From positions 1-64,000 of the forward strand of contig NZ_SNZH01000012.1 in NCBI RefSeq assembly GCF_004363655.1: a DNA stretch of 64,000 nt. Reading direction: 5' to 3'. The translations under genes and the position numbers were made by a program. Positions within the stretch are counted from its first letter, which is position 1, and every line of letters begins with the position of its first letter. Positions 32,878-46,182 of the stretch are shown in pieces. The notes below the pieces were generated by a model that was given only the letters and a program-made list of their open reading frames with translations, ran no database searches and was not told the origin of the DNA. The DNA comes from Tahibacter aquaticus. Its GTDB lineage: Bacteria > Pseudomonadota > Gammaproteobacteria > Xanthomonadales > Rhodanobacteraceae.

Positions 32878-33945
32878 TTACAGCATGCCCTTGAGCGCCG
32901 GATGAACGATCTGCCCGCCGTCGACATTGATGCCGCGCTTGAGTGCTTCGTTCTCGCGCCACTGCGGACCGGCACCCATGCGCTGCACGTAGGGCAGGAT
33001 CGCCGCCGAAATGGCCTGCGACGAGGTCTGCGGCACGGCGCCGGGCATGTTGGTGACAGCGAAGTGAGTGACGCCGTCGACCACGTAGGTCGGCTCGGCC
33101 CAGGTGGTCGGACGGGCGGTTTCGAAGCAGCCGCCCTGGTCGATGGAAATGTCGACCAGCACGCTGCCGGCCTCCATCGTCTTGACCATGTCGCGGGTGA
33201 CCACGTGCGGCGCCTTGGCGCTGGGAATCAGCACGGCGCCGACGACCAGATCGGCCGTGGCGACTTCGCGCGCGACGTATTCCTCGTAGGGATACAGCGC
33301 GGTGACGTTGGTGCCCAGGGCCATCATCTGCGCCAGACGGTCCGGGCGCTTGTCGAATACCACGACATTGGCACCGCCGGCCGCGGCCAGCGCCGCCGAA
33401 TTGCCGCCGGCTGCGCCGGCGCCGAGAACGACGACCTTGCCGCGCTCGGTAGCCGGCAGGCCGCCGAGCAGCTTGCCCTTGCCGCCCATGGGCTGGTGCA
33501 GCAGGTGGGTGCCGACCTGGATGGCGATGCGGCCGGCGATGATGGACATCGGTGCCAGCAGCGGCAGCGAGCCGTCGGTTTCCTCGACGGATTCGAACGC
33601 GACACCGGTCAGGCCGATGTCGAGCAGGCGCCGGGTCAGCTCGGGCTCGGGCGCCAGATGCAGATAGCAGAACAGCTGGTGATGCTTGCGCAGGCGCTCC
33701 AGGTCTCCCTTGATCGGCTCCTTGACCTTGACGATCAGCTCGCCGCATTCGTACAGCGCGTCCGCATCGGCGGCGATCTTCACGCCGACGCGGGTGAAAT
33801 CGGCGTCGGAAAAGCCGCTCTTGACGCCCGCGCCCGCCTGCACATAGACCTCGTGACCGCGCTTGACCAGGTCCGCACAGGCGGCCGGCACCAGCGCGAC
33901 GCGGCCTTCCAGAGTCTTGGTTTCCGACGGAATACCGATACGCAT
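32878..33945 (-). CDS. ald: Alanine dehydrogenase
   Basis: 355 residues, slightly shorter than the usual 360-370. Reversibly deaminates L-alanine to pyruvate with NAD+. N-terminus MRIGIPSETKTLEGRVALVP is the family signature; conserved substrate residues fall in KVKEP and FCYLHLAPEPEL; the Rossmann fold has VVVLGAGAAGGNSA and later VDISIDQGGCFETARPTTW. Start ATG 33945 follows GAGGAA. It stands alone between ftsK and the divergent trxB. In E. coli the lrp gene occupies the trxB-ftsK gap; here an alanine-metabolism gene takes that place. Confidence 0.95.
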   Translation of the reverse strand: MRIGIPSETKTLEGRVALVPAACADLVKRGHEVYVQAGAGVKSGFSDADFTRVGVKIAADADALYECGELIVKVKEPIKGDLERLRKHHQLFCYLHLAPEPELTRRLLDIGLTGVAFESVEETDGSLPLLAPMSIIAGRIAIQVGTHLLHQPMGGKGKLLGGLPATERGKVVVLGAGAAGGNSAALAAAGGANVVVFDKRPDRLAQMMALGTNVTALYPYEEYVAREVATADLVVGAVLIPSAKAPHVVTRDMVKTMEAGSVLVDISIDQGGCFETARPTTWAEPTYVVDGVTHFAVTNMPGAVPQTSSQAISAAILPYVQRMGAGPQWRENEALKRGINVDGGQIVHPALKGML

Positions 33946-34121
33946 TGCAATTCCTCGTGGTGTGGATAGCTCATTCTTCGTCGTGACGCTGCGAGCCCTC
34001 CCGAGCTGCGCACCTGCTCTTGAATCGTTGTCGCGTTCTCCCCATCCTTGCGGGTTCTTGGTGACCCGAACGCCAGCCGCCACGCACTCTCTCGAGGCTG
34101 GCACCAGCGCACAAGGACTGA

Positions 34122-35177
<1,056 letters not shown>

Positions 35178-35198
35178 GCCGCGGCCGCGAGGTCGCCC

Positions 35199-36350
35199 AT
35201 GTCCGGTCCGCTGCGCCTGCGTGTACACGAGGGCCTCGACCAGATTCCCGCCGCGGACTGGGACGCCCTGCGCCCGGACGACAACCCGTTTCTCGCCCAT
35301 GCCTTCCTGGCCGGGCTGGAACGGCAGGGTTGCATCCAGCCCGAACTGGGCTGGCAACCCTGGCACCTGGGCGCCTATCGCGGCGAAACGCTGGTCGGCG
35401 CCCTGCCCTGTTATCTCAAGGGCAATTCCCACGGCGAGTTCGTGTTCGACTGGTCCTGGGCCGAAGCCTATGCGCGCTACGGCCTGGACTACTACCCCAA
35501 ACTGCTGGCCGGCGTGCCCTATTCGCCAGTGACCGGGCCGCGCCTGCTGGCACGCGACGAAACCGTCGCCCAGGCCCTGCTGCTGCAGTTGCGCAGCGAA
35601 TGTGCGCGCCGTCGCTTTTCCTCGGCCCACGTGAATTTCGTCGACTCGGTGCAAGCGCCCTGGTTCGACAGCGAACACTGGCTGGAACGCAACGACTGGC
35701 AATTCCACTGGCACAACGCCGGCTATCGCGATTTCGACGATTTCCTCGCCGCTCTGCTGCCGAAAAAGCGCAAGAACCTGCGCCAGGAACGCGCCAAGGT
35801 AGCTGCCCAGGAAGTGGAACTGCTGACCCTGCACGGCGATGAGCTGAGCGACGAGGATTGGCGCTTCGTCCACACCTGCTACAGCGCAACGTTTGAGGAA
35901 AAAGGCAATTATCCCGCCCTGACCGAAGGCTTCCTGCGCCATCTTGGCCAGACCATGCCGCGCTCGCTGGTGGTGTTTATGGCTCGCCGCCGCGGCCAGC
36001 GCCTGGCCATGGCCTTGTGCCTGCGCAGTTCCAGCACGCTGTACGGCCGCTACTGGGGCAGCCTGGAAGAAGTACCCGGCCTGCATTTCGAAACCTGCTA
36101 CTACCAGGGCATCGAATACTGCCTGCGCGAAGGACTTTCCCGCTTCGAACCCGGCGCCCAGGGCCAGCACAAGATCGCCCGCGGTTTCCTGCCGCAGCGC
36201 ACGCGATCGTTCCATTACATACAACGGGAAAATTTCCGCTCCGCCATTCGCACGGCGCTGCAGGCCGAACGCGACGATCTGCAGCGCTGGGGCGAGCAGC
36301 TGCAGTTGCAATCGCCGTTCGCCGCCGCCGTGGCGCAGCTGTCCGCATGA
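35199..36350 (+). CDS. FemAB/GNAT-like protein (DUF482, putative peptidoglycan-related acyltransferase)
   Basis: 383 residues. The sequence matches the DUF482 / GNAT family N-acetyltransferase group found across Proteobacteria: WDALRPDDNPFLAHAFLAGLE near the start, PCYLKGNSHGEFVFDWSWA, LPKKRKNLRQERAKV, and the C-terminal GLHFETCYYQGIEYC with FEPGAQGQHKIARGF. These are characteristic but no substrate has been proved; similarity to FemAB tRNA-dependent transferases suggests a cell-wall or amino-acyl transfer role (inference). It lies between trxB and aat, overlapping aat by four bases (ATGA). Confidence 0.85.
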   Translation: MSGPLRLRVHEGLDQIPAADWDALRPDDNPFLAHAFLAGLERQGCIQPELGWQPWHLGAYRGETLVGALPCYLKGNSHGEFVFDWSWAEAYARYGLDYYPKLLAGVPYSPVTGPRLLARDETVAQALLLQLRSECARRRFSSAHVNFVDSVQAPWFDSEHWLERNDWQFHWHNAGYRDFDDFLAALLPKKRKNLRQERAKVAAQEVELLTLHGDELSDEDWRFVHTCYSATFEEKGNYPALTEGFLRHLGQTMPRSLVVFMARRRGQRLAMALCLRSSSTLYGRYWGSLEEVPGLHFETCYYQGIEYCLREGLSRFEPGAQGQHKIARGFLPQRTRSFHYIQRENFRSAIRTALQAERDDLQRWGEQLQLQSPFAAAVAQLSA

Positions 36351-37078
36351 TCCGCATCGCGATACTGCGCGCCGGCAGGCGTGACGCCTTTCCGCCGGTC
36401 GAGCAGGCTCTGGCCGACCCCAACGGCCTGCTCGCCGCCGGCGGCGACCTCAGTCCGCAGCGCCTGCTCGATGCCTACGCCCAGGGCATCTTTCCGTGGT
36501 TTTCCGACGGCGAGCCGATACTCTGGTGGTCGCCCGACCCGCGCATGCTGTTCGACACCAGCGCCATGCACCTGCCGCGCAGGCTCAGGCGCTGGCTGCG
36601 CGACTGCGACTGGCAGATCCACGCCGATCGCGACTTTGCCGCGGTCATGCGTGCCTGCGCCGCGCCGCGCGCCGGACACAGCGGCACCTGGATCACCGAT
36701 GCCATGCTCGATGCCTACCAGCAGATGCATCGCCTTGGCCACGCGCATTCGGTCGAGGTGTATGCGGACGAAACCCTCGTCGGCGGCATCTATGGCGTCG
36801 CCATCGGCCAGATGTTCTTCGGCGAATCCATGTTCAGCCGCGCCAGCAACGGTTCCAAGGTAGCCTTGCTGGCGCTGGCCCGCCTGCTGCGCCGGCGCGG
36901 CTGGCCGCTGATCGATGCGCAGGTCAGCTCCGACCACCTCACCACCCTGGGCGCGTTCGAACTGCCGCGCACCGAGTTCGGCCGGCGTATCCGCGAACTG
37001 GGACAGCGCCCGGGCCGCATCGGCAGCTGGGAAGCGGACTGCAGCGGCTGGCGCGGAGCCGATCTGTTGCAGGAATGA
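36347..37078 (+). CDS. aat: Leucyl/phenylalanyl-tRNA-protein transferase
   Basis: 243 residues. Adds Leu or Phe from charged tRNA to proteins with N-terminal Arg or Lys, marking them for ClpS/ClpAP. Recognisable text: FPPVEQALADPNGLLAAGGDLS, YAQGIFPWFSDGEPILWWSPDPR, GGIYGVAIGQMFFGESMFS and LIDAQVSSDHLTTLGAFELPR. Start ATG 36347 overlaps the previous gene stop. The N-end rule partners clpA and clpS lie 1-3.5 kb downstream on the other strand. Confidence 0.95.
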   Translation: MIRIAILRAGRRDAFPPVEQALADPNGLLAAGGDLSPQRLLDAYAQGIFPWFSDGEPILWWSPDPRMLFDTSAMHLPRRLRRWLRDCDWQIHADRDFAAVMRACAAPRAGHSGTWITDAMLDAYQQMHRLGHAHSVEVYADETLVGGIYGVAIGQMFFGESMFSRASNGSKVALLALARLLRRRGWPLIDAQVSSDHLTTLGAFELPRTEFGRRIRELGQRPGRIGSWEADCSGWRGADLLQE

Positions 37079-37323
37079 GACTACTGCCGCAACCGCTTGC
37101 TTCCCGTCAGACGCCTAACGTGGCATCATCCCGCGCCGCTCTGCCAGGGGCTTGAAAAGGGGACAAGTCGCCCTTTCTCAATGCAGCGGCGCAGGCAAGG
37201 CTTGCGCACCCGCCGGGTGAGGCCGGCACAGCGGCCGCCATTGCGGCGAATTACTCCGGTACAGCGCCAGTAGCCTTGATTCCCCAAGGTTTCTGCTGCG
37301 ACCACAGCCAATACGAAGGGCCA

Positions 37324-37542
37324 ATGTCCAAAGACGATGTCATCGAGATGGAAGGTACGGTGCTTGAAACCCTGCCCAACACCATGTTCCGCGTGAAGCT
37401 GGAAAACGGCCACGTGGTTACCGCCCATATTTCGGGCCGCATGCGCAAGAACTACATTCGCATCCTGACCGGCGACAAGGTCAAGTGCGAAATGACGCCT
37501 TACGACCTGACCAAGGGTCGCATCACCTATCGCATGAAATAA
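37324..37542 (+). CDS. infA: Translation initiation factor IF-1
   Basis: 72 residues, exact family size. Binds the ribosomal A site with IF-2 and IF-3 during initiation. The OB-fold text [60 protein letters not shown] is nearly universal. Start ATG 37324 follows AAGGG. The 245-base gap upstream to aat is GC-rich and holds no tRNA gene, unlike E. coli where serW lies next to infA. A small lipoprotein gene follows after ten bases. Confidence 0.98.
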   Translation: MSKDDVIEMEGTVLETLPNTMFRVKLENGHVVTAHISGRMRKNYIRILTGDKVKCEMTPYDLTKGRITYRMK

Positions 37543-37552
37543 GCAGGCAACC

Positions 37553-38038
37553 ATGCGCAGCGTCGCCAGACCGTCGACTCTGCTTGCCTGCGCACTGCTG
37601 CTCAATGCCTGCAGCGGGGCCGAATCCGGTTCCCGCCTCCCCTGGCTACCGTCGTCCGACGCTGCCGCCCGCCTGCAAGGCCTCTGGTACGGCAACGCCA
37701 CCGTCGCTGGCGAAGGCACACCCGGAGACGTGCTGCTCGTGAACAACAGCGATGGCAGCTTCGTCGCTTATTTCCGCCTTTGCGCCCAGGGTGCCGTGGA
37801 CTGGGTGACGGTCGAAACTGGCACCTGGTCGCTATCCGGCAACGTGCAGACATCCGTCACTCTGAGCGTGGACGGGCAGGAAGCTCCCCGCACGGACTAC
37901 TTCGTGGAACGCTACCGGCTACGCTGGCTGGATGCCGATACCGTGGAAAAAACCCTCGAGCGCGACGGAACCTTGTTCAAGTCCAGGCGCGTGCGTGCCG
38001 GGTTCCAGCTGCCGCCCGAGCCCTGCAAGAACCTCTGA
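37553..38038 (+). CDS. Small lipoprotein of unknown function
   Basis: 161 residues. Lipobox L-L-N-A-C (Cys20) after a short hydrophobic signal. The rest (LQGLWYGNATVAGEGTPGDV, NSDGSFVAYFRLC, DWVTVETGTWSLSGNV) has the look of a small lipocalin-like or META-like beta barrel, but I cannot assign a family. Ten bases after infA and ahead of a strong terminator, so it probably shares the infA transcript. Confidence 0.7.
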   Translation: MRSVARPSTLLACALLLNACSGAESGSRLPWLPSSDAAARLQGLWYGNATVAGEGTPGDVLLVNNSDGSFVAYFRLCAQGAVDWVTVETGTWSLSGNVQTSVTLSVDGQEAPRTDYFVERYRLRWLDADTVEKTLERDGTLFKSRRVRAGFQLPPEPCKNL

Positions 38039-38055
38039 CCACAGTCACGCACACG

Positions 38056-38085
38056 AAAAAGGCCCGGATGCGATCCGGGCCTTTT
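38056..38085. terminator. Bidirectional terminator between infA unit and clpA
   Basis: GGCCCGGAT (38061-38069), a GCG loop and ATCCGGGCC (38073-38081) are flanked by AAAAA on the left and TTTT on the right. This gives a nine-pair stem plus T-run for transcripts from both directions, exactly between converging gene ends. Confidence 0.9.
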
Positions 38086-38109
38086 GCTGTTGCCGTCTGA
38101 AGCCTGCGC

Positions 38110-40386
38110 CTATTCGACCGTTGCTTCGACTTTTTCGTCGGCCTGCTCCACGCGCACGTCAAGCTTGCCGTCGGCAACCGAGAGGAATACGCGTCCGCCG
38201 TCCACCAGCTTGCCGAACAGCAGTTCGTCGGCCAATGCACGCTTGACGTTGTCCTGGATCACCCGCGACATCGGCCGCGCACCCATCTGCGGGTCGAAGC
38301 CGTGCTCGGCCAGCCAGCGCCTTGCGTCGAGGTCTACGTGCAGCGCGACGTGCTTCTCGTGCAGCTGCGTTTCCAGCTCGATCAGGAACTTGTCCACAAC
38401 ACGCAGGATGTGCTCCAGGTCCAGCGCACCGAACTGCACGATCGCGTCGAGGCGGTTGCGGAATTCCGGCGAGAACTGGCGGCGGATCGCCTCCATCGCA
38501 TCGGTGGCGTGGTTCTGCGCAACGAAGCCGATGGTACGGCGCGCCGCCTGGGTGGCACCGGCATTCGTCGTCATCACCACGATCACGTTCTTGAAGTTGG
38601 CTTCGCGACCGTTGGTGTCGGTCAGCGCGCCGCGGTCCATCACCTGCAACAGGATGTTGAACACATCCGGATGGGCTTTCTCGATCTCGTCCAGCAGCAG
38701 CACGCAATGCGGATGCTTGACGATCTGCTCAGTCAGCAGGCCGCCCTGGTCGAAGCCAACATAGCCCGGAGGTGCGCCGATCAGGCGCGACACCGAATGC
38801 GCTTCCATGTACTCGGACATGTCGAAGCGGATCAGCTCGATACCCAGCTGCAGCGCCAGCTGGCGCGTGACTTCGGTCTTGCCCACGCCGGTCGGGCCGG
38901 CGAGCAGGAAACTGCCGATCGGCTTGGTCGCATTGCTCAGGCCGGAGCGTGCCATCTTGATCGCGCTGGCGAGCGAATCGATGGCCTGATCCTGGCCGAA
39001 CACGACCATCTTGAGGTTACGGTCCAGGTTGCGCAGCACGTCGCGGTCGGAAGCCGATACCTGCTTGGGCGGGATACGGGCCATGCGCGCGACGATGAAT
39101 TCGATCTCGGGCACGTCGACGAGCTTCTTGCGCTCTTCTTCAGGCACCAGGCGCTGGCGCGCACCGGCTTCGTCGATCACGTCGATGGCCTTGTCCGGCA
39201 GCAGGCGGTCGGCAATGTGCTTGACCGACAGGTTGACCGCAGCGAGCAGGGCGTTGTTGGTGTATTCGACGTTGTGGTGCTCTTCGAAGCGCGAACGCAG
39301 GCCTTTGAGGATCTCGAACGAATCGGCGATCGACGGCTCGACTACGTCGATCTTCTGGAAGCGCCGCGCCAGCGCGCGGTCCTTCTCGAAGATGGCGCGG
39401 TATTCCTGGAACGTGGTGGAACCGATGCAGCGGATCTCGCCGGAGGCGAGCATGGGCTTGATCAGATTGGACGCGTCCATGGTGCCGCCCGAGGCCGAAC
39501 CCGCACCGATGATGGTGTGGATCTCGTCGATGAACAGCACGGCCTGAGGCTCTTTCTTGAGCTGGCCGATCACCGCCTTGAGGCGCTTTTCGAAATCGCC
39601 GCGGTATTTGGTGCCGGCCACCAGCGCGCCGAGGTCCAGCGCATAGATGGTGGCATCCTTGAGCACTTCCGGTACGTCGTTCTCGACGATGCGCTTGGCC
39701 AGCCCTTCGGCCAGGGCCGTCTTGCCGACGCCGGCCTCGCCGACATAGAGCGGGTTGTTCTTGCGCCGGCGGCACAGCACCTGGATGGTGCGTTCCACTT
39801 CCTCGGCACGGCCGATCAGCGGATCGATCTTGCCCTGGCGCGCCAGCTCGTTGAGGTTGGAGGCGAACTCGGTCAGCGGATTGCCCTTGGGCTCGCCGCC
39901 TTCCTCGGCCTCGCGCTCGCTGCCGCCGCCGGGCTGCTGCTGCGGCTCGTGGCCGATCTTGGCAATGCCGTGGGAAATGTAGTTGACCACGTCCAGCCGG
40001 GTGATTTCCTGCTGGTTGAGGAAATACACCGCGTGGGAATCCTTCTCGCCAAAGATGGCGACCAGCACGTTAGCGCCGGTGACTTCCTTGCGGCCAGAGG
40101 ATTGCACGTGGTAGACGGCGCGCTGCAACACGCGCTGGAAGCCCAGCGTCGGCTGCGTATCGCGTTCGTCGCTGGGCGGCAGCACCGGCACGGTCTCGGC
40201 GATGATCGCCTTCAGTTCCTTGCCTAGCTTGCCGATGTCCGCACCGCAGGCCCTAAGCACGGCGGCGGCAGACGGGTTTTCCAACAAAGCCAGCAGCAGA
40301 TGCTCCACTGTCATGAATTCGTGGCGCTGCTCGCGTGCATCCTTGTAGCACTGGCCAATGGTGAGTTCGAGGTCTTTGCTGAACAT
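38110..40386 (-). CDS. clpA: ATP-dependent Clp protease ATP-binding subunit ClpA
   Basis: 758 residues, E. coli-like size. Unfoldase that feeds substrates to ClpP. N-terminal double Clp repeat (about 1-150, HEFMTVEHLLLALLENPSAA). First AAA+ domain with Walker A GEAGVGKTALAEGLA and FIDEIHTIIGAGSASGG; second with GPTGVGKTEVTRQLA and LLDEIEKAHPDVFN. It contains the IGF-type ClpP loop region (RTIGFVAQNHATDAME). Follows clpS by 41 bases. With Aat and ClpS it forms the bacterial N-end rule pathway. Confidence 0.97.
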   Translation of the reverse strand: MFSKDLELTIGQCYKDAREQRHEFMTVEHLLLALLENPSAAAVLRACGADIGKLGKELKAIIAETVPVLPPSDERDTQPTLGFQRVLQRAVYHVQSSGRKEVTGANVLVAIFGEKDSHAVYFLNQQEITRLDVVNYISHGIAKIGHEPQQQPGGGSEREAEEGGEPKGNPLTEFASNLNELARQGKIDPLIGRAEEVERTIQVLCRRRKNNPLYVGEAGVGKTALAEGLAKRIVENDVPEVLKDATIYALDLGALVAGTKYRGDFEKRLKAVIGQLKKEPQAVLFIDEIHTIIGAGSASGGTMDASNLIKPMLASGEIRCIGSTTFQEYRAIFEKDRALARRFQKIDVVEPSIADSFEILKGLRSRFEEHHNVEYTNNALLAAVNLSVKHIADRLLPDKAIDVIDEAGARQRLVPEEERKKLVDVPEIEFIVARMARIPPKQVSASDRDVLRNLDRNLKMVVFGQDQAIDSLASAIKMARSGLSNATKPIGSFLLAGPTGVGKTEVTRQLALQLGIELIRFDMSEYMEAHSVSRLIGAPPGYVGFDQGGLLTEQIVKHPHCVLLLDEIEKAHPDVFNILLQVMDRGALTDTNGREANFKNVIVVMTTNAGATQAARRTIGFVAQNHATDAMEAIRRQFSPEFRNRLDAIVQFGALDLEHILRVVDKFLIELETQLHEKHVALHVDLDARRWLAEHGFDPQMGARPMSRVIQDNVKRALADELLFGKLVDGGRVFLSVADGKLDVRVEQADEKVEATVE

Positions 40387-40427
40387 GCCTTACCCCTGTA
40401 TCAGGATGCGCCGGAGATGGGGACCAC

Positions 40428-40754
40428 TCAGGCTTTTTCCATGGTGCACAACAACGGATGGTGGTTGGAACGTGAAAATTCGTTGACCTGAGTGACTTTG
40501 GTTTCTGCCACTTCCCGCGTATACAGCCCGCATACGCCACGGCCGCGCAAATGAACGCTCAGCATCACCTCGTGCGCGCGCTCGTAGGCGAGGCCAAAAA
40601 AGGACTGCAGGATATGGACCACAAAGTCCATGGGCGTGTAGTCGTCGTTCAGCAAAAGGACCTGGTACATGGGCGGCCGCGCCAATTCCGGGCGCGCTTC
40701 TTCGACCGCAAGGCCATGTTCGTGATCTGGACGATCTTCGGTATTGCCTGACAT
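40428..40754 (-). CDS. clpS: ClpS adaptor for the N-end rule
   Basis: 108 residues from ATG 40754; the upstream in-frame extension lacks family similarity. ClpS binds N-terminal Leu, Phe, Tyr or Trp and hands proteins to ClpA. The core [20 protein letters not shown] carries the N-D-D-Y-T-P-M-D-F pocket residues; [20 protein letters not shown] and the end [11 protein letters not shown] match the family. The disordered N-terminal tail (about 1-25) needed to dock on ClpA is present. Divergent from nudJ with a 110-base gap. Confidence 0.96.
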   Translation of the reverse strand: MSGNTEDRPDHEHGLAVEEARPELARPPMYQVLLLNDDYTPMDFVVHILQSFFGLAYERAHEVMLSVHLRGRGVCGLYTREVAETKVTQVNEFSRSNHHPLLCTMEKA

Positions 40755-40864
40755 GGTTCGACCGCATTCCTGTGCCTGAATCGAGTATAGCGCCGCTAAT
40801 GGTGGCTTTAGCGGGCTTTGCAAGGTCGCCGGGGAACAGGCGTCGCTCGTGTAACATTGGCCGA

Positions 40865-41353
40865 ATGACTCCCGCAAACCCTGCCTCCGGCGCTGACGAC
40901 GATGCGATCTGGCGCCCCCGTGTCACCGTTGCGACTATCGTGCCGAAAGACGGCCGTTACCTGCTGGTGGAAGAGCATGTACATGGCCGGCTACTGCTGA
41001 ACCAGCCCGCCGGCCACCTGGAGCCGGGTGAGTCGCTGCTTGAGGCAGCCCGGCGCGAGACCCGCGAGGAAACAGGCTGGGATGTCGAAATCGTCAGCCT
41101 GGTCGGTGCGTACCAGTGGAGCAATTCGCCGCAGAACCGGCATTTCCTGCGCTTTACCTTTGCTGCCGCAGCGCTTCGCCACCATCCGGAACAGTCTCTC
41201 GACCAGGGCATACAGGCGGCGCTGTGGCTGAGCCGCAGCGAGATCGAGGCCGCCGGTGCGCGTCTGCGCAGCCCACTGATCCTCGCCAGCATCGACGCCT
41301 GGCTCGGCGGCCAGCGCCTGCCGCTGACGGCGCTGGACTACCGGACCGATTGA
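40865..41353 (+). CDS. nudJ: NUDIX hydrolase, NudJ type
   Basis: 162 residues. The Nudix box reads [23 protein letters not shown] (about 50-72), with the R-E-x-x-E-E core. Around it [20 protein letters not shown] and [16 protein letters not shown] are typical of NudJ, which hydrolyses hydroxymethylpyrimidine pyrophosphate and nucleoside triphosphates in E. coli. Directly followed by mnmA (12-base gap), the same order as in E. coli nudJ-mnmA-hflD. No clear ribosome site before ATG 40865. Confidence 0.9.
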   Translation: MTPANPASGADDDAIWRPRVTVATIVPKDGRYLLVEEHVHGRLLLNQPAGHLEPGESLLEAARRETREETGWDVEIVSLVGAYQWSNSPQNRHFLRFTFAAAALRHHPEQSLDQGIQAALWLSRSEIEAAGARLRSPLILASIDAWLGGQRLPLTALDYRTD

Positions 41354-41365
41354 TGGCGACGGCAC

Positions 41366-42472
41366 GTGGCTGAGCCCCTGATCATGCTTGGCGTCTCCGG
41401 CGGCGTGGACTCCTCCGTCGCCGCGCTGCTGCTCAAGCGCCAGGGCCGCAACGTCGCCGGACTGTTCATGAAGAACTGGGAAGACGACGGCCGCCTGGGC
41501 GAATGCGACGCGGACCGCGACCGGCTCGATGCCCTGCGCGTCTGCGCAGCGCTGGAGCTGCCGTTCCATGCGCGCAACTTCGCCGGCGAATACTGGGAGC
41601 AGGTGTTCACGCATTTCCTGGCGGAGTATCGCGCCGGGCGAACGCCGAATCCGGACGTACTGTGCAATCGCGAGATCAAGTTCCGCACCTTCCTGCAGCA
41701 TGCACGCGAACTGGGTGCCGACAAGATCGCGACCGGCCACTATGCCCGCGTCGCTGAAAGCGACGGACGCCACCGTCTGCTACGTGGGCGCGACGACAAC
41801 AAAGACCAGAGTTACTTTCTTTACACCCTGGGCCAGGAACAGCTGGCCGCTACCGAATTCCCCATCGGCGAGCTGCCCAAGCCGCAGGTGCGCGAACTTG
41901 CGCGCGAGGCCGGACTGGTCACGCATGCGAAGAAGGACTCGACCGGCATCTGCTTTATTGGCGAGCGCGACTTCCGCGCGTTCCTGGCCCAGTACATTCC
42001 TGCCCAGGCCGGAGAGATTCGGACAGCAGACGGCACTTTGCTCGGCCAGCACCAGGGCGTGATGTATTACACCCTGGGCCAGCGCCAGGGCCTGGGCATA
42101 GGCGGGCGCCGCGATGCCGGCAGCGAGCCCTGGTACGTCGTCGGCAAGAACGTCGCCGACAAGATTCTTTACGTTGCCCAGGGCAACAGCAATCACTGGC
42201 TGGATTCGTCGCGCCTGCGCGCCAGCGAAGCCAGCTGGACTGCGGGCAGCCCACCGCCAGATGGTTTTCGCTGTACCGCCAAGACCCGCTACCGCCAGAC
42301 CGACCAGCCCTGCACGCTGGAATTTGCCGTCGACGGCCTCATGGTGACATTCGATACCGCGCAGCGCGCAGTGACGCCCGGACAGTCCATCGTTTTCTAC
42401 CGCGAGGAGGAATGCCTGGGCGGCGCCATCATCGACGCCACTGACGCACCTTACGGCGGCCTACAGGGATGA
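41366..42472 (+). CDS. mnmA: tRNA 2-thiouridine synthase MnmA
   Basis: 368 residues. Thiolates U34 of tRNA-Glu, -Gln and -Lys using ATP and sulfur relayed from IscS. P-loop [16 protein letters not shown]; catalytic Cys pair in [13 protein letters not shown] and [22 protein letters not shown] motif. Start taken as GTG 41366 ([13 protein letters not shown]) because a later ATG (41384) would remove part of the P-loop strand. Lies between nudJ and hflD; four bases separate it from hflD. Confidence 0.95.
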   Translation: MAEPLIMLGVSGGVDSSVAALLLKRQGRNVAGLFMKNWEDDGRLGECDADRDRLDALRVCAALELPFHARNFAGEYWEQVFTHFLAEYRAGRTPNPDVLCNREIKFRTFLQHARELGADKIATGHYARVAESDGRHRLLRGRDDNKDQSYFLYTLGQEQLAATEFPIGELPKPQVRELAREAGLVTHAKKDSTGICFIGERDFRAFLAQYIPAQAGEIRTADGTLLGQHQGVMYYTLGQRQGLGIGGRRDAGSEPWYVVGKNVADKILYVAQGNSNHWLDSSRLRASEASWTAGSPPPDGFRCTAKTRYRQTDQPCTLEFAVDGLMVTFDTAQRAVTPGQSIVFYREEECLGGAIIDATDAPYGGLQG

Positions 42473-42476
42473 AAGC

Positions 42477-43100
42477 ATGAACGAAGCACAAGTCGTCGCA
42501 CTAGCCGGGGTGTTCCAGTCCGCCGCGCTGGTGCGGGCGACAGCCACCACCGGATCGCAGGACGCGAGCGCCCTGGAGGCCAGCATTGCCAGCATCCTGC
42601 GCATCGACGTGAACGACGCGGCCGAGGCCTTCGGCGGCGTGGTCGGCGTGCGCATGGGCCTGGAGGCGCTGATCCAGCAACTGGAACGCAATCCGGGCGA
42701 ACTCGCCATCAGCCAGATCGCGGTGTCGGTACTGCGCGTGGAGCGCAAGCTTTCCGGCCGGCCGGGCATGCTGCAGACACTGCGCGAAGGCATCGAAGCG
42801 ATCCAGCGTCAGGTCGACCACCTCGGCGTAGTGCACACCAGCGTGCTGGCGCGCCTGTCCGAACTGTACGCTTCCACCTTGTCGAATCTGCGGCCGCGCG
42901 TCGTGGTACAGGGCAATCCGCTCTATCTGCAGCAGTCGGCACAGGTGGAGCGAATCCGCTCCACACTCCTCGCCGGGGTGCGCGCCGCCGTATTGTGGCG
43001 TCAGCTGGGCGGCAGCCAATGGCATCTGCTGTTCAAGCGCAAGCAGGTGGTGATGCTGGCGCGTGGCCTGCTGAGCCGGGCCAAGCTCGACGGCGGCTGA
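42477..43100 (+). CDS. hflD: HflD family protein (lysogenisation regulator homologue)
   Basis: 207 residues, the family length. Helical text QVVALAGVFQSAALVRATA, DVNDAAEAFGGVVGVRMGLEAL and GELAISQIAVSVLRVERKL matches HflD (YcfC). In E. coli it binds phage lambda CII; its cellular role is unclear. The mnmA-hflD linkage is conserved widely. In E. coli purB follows; here the next gene is acnA after 257 bases. Confidence 0.93.
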   Translation: MNEAQVVALAGVFQSAALVRATATTGSQDASALEASIASILRIDVNDAAEAFGGVVGVRMGLEALIQQLERNPGELAISQIAVSVLRVERKLSGRPGMLQTLREGIEAIQRQVDHLGVVHTSVLARLSELYASTLSNLRPRVVVQGNPLYLQQSAQVERIRSTLLAGVRAAVLWRQLGGSQWHLLFKRKQVVMLARGLLSRAKLDGG

Positions 43101-43357
43101 GATGAACTGGCCGAATTGAATCGGTCCAGCTGTTCCGGCTCGCGTATGCTCGTGCCGGTCGACCATCCAGCGATATGCCATTGCGGCACAAGGGCGACCA
43201 AAGTCGACGCGAAAGCCTCCAGTAAAACGCTCGTTTGAGGCATAATGTGCCGCTTTTTTTCGGGGTAGCCGCCGGGCCGGCCCGACTGTTCCGGCCGCCC
43301 GCGCATGTACTGCCCCCGCCCCACTCGGTTCCAGCCGCTGCACGCCAGGAGAACGGA

Positions 43358-46054
<2,697 letters not shown>

Positions 46055-46122
46055 GGCTTCGCGCCAGGCCGTTGGTAAGCGGTCGCCTTCTGCGTCGTGC
46101 GGAAGGCGTCCCGGCAAACTTC

Positions 46123-46156
46123 GCGACGTGCCGCCTTGAACAGGACGGCACGTCGC
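46123..46156. repeat. Perfect 11-bp inverted repeat between acnA and the RES toxin
   Basis: GCGACGTGCCG (46123-46133) and CGGCACGTCGC (46146-46156) are exact reverse complements with a 12-base loop. A second, shorter pair (CGCCTTC/GAAGGCG) lies just upstream at about 46084-46108. Between converging ends, so probably transcription termination, without a T-run. Confidence 0.5.
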
Positions 46157-46182
46157 AGCAGCGGCGCGCCGCAATGGCCTGC

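Noticed and set aside
37079-37323. tRNA gene between aat and infA, as in E. coli
   Set aside because: No cloverleaf-compatible sequence was found in the 245 bases.
38302-40227. 641-codon plus-strand frame opposite clpA
   Set aside because: Same antisense effect; clpA is complete and conserved on the minus strand.
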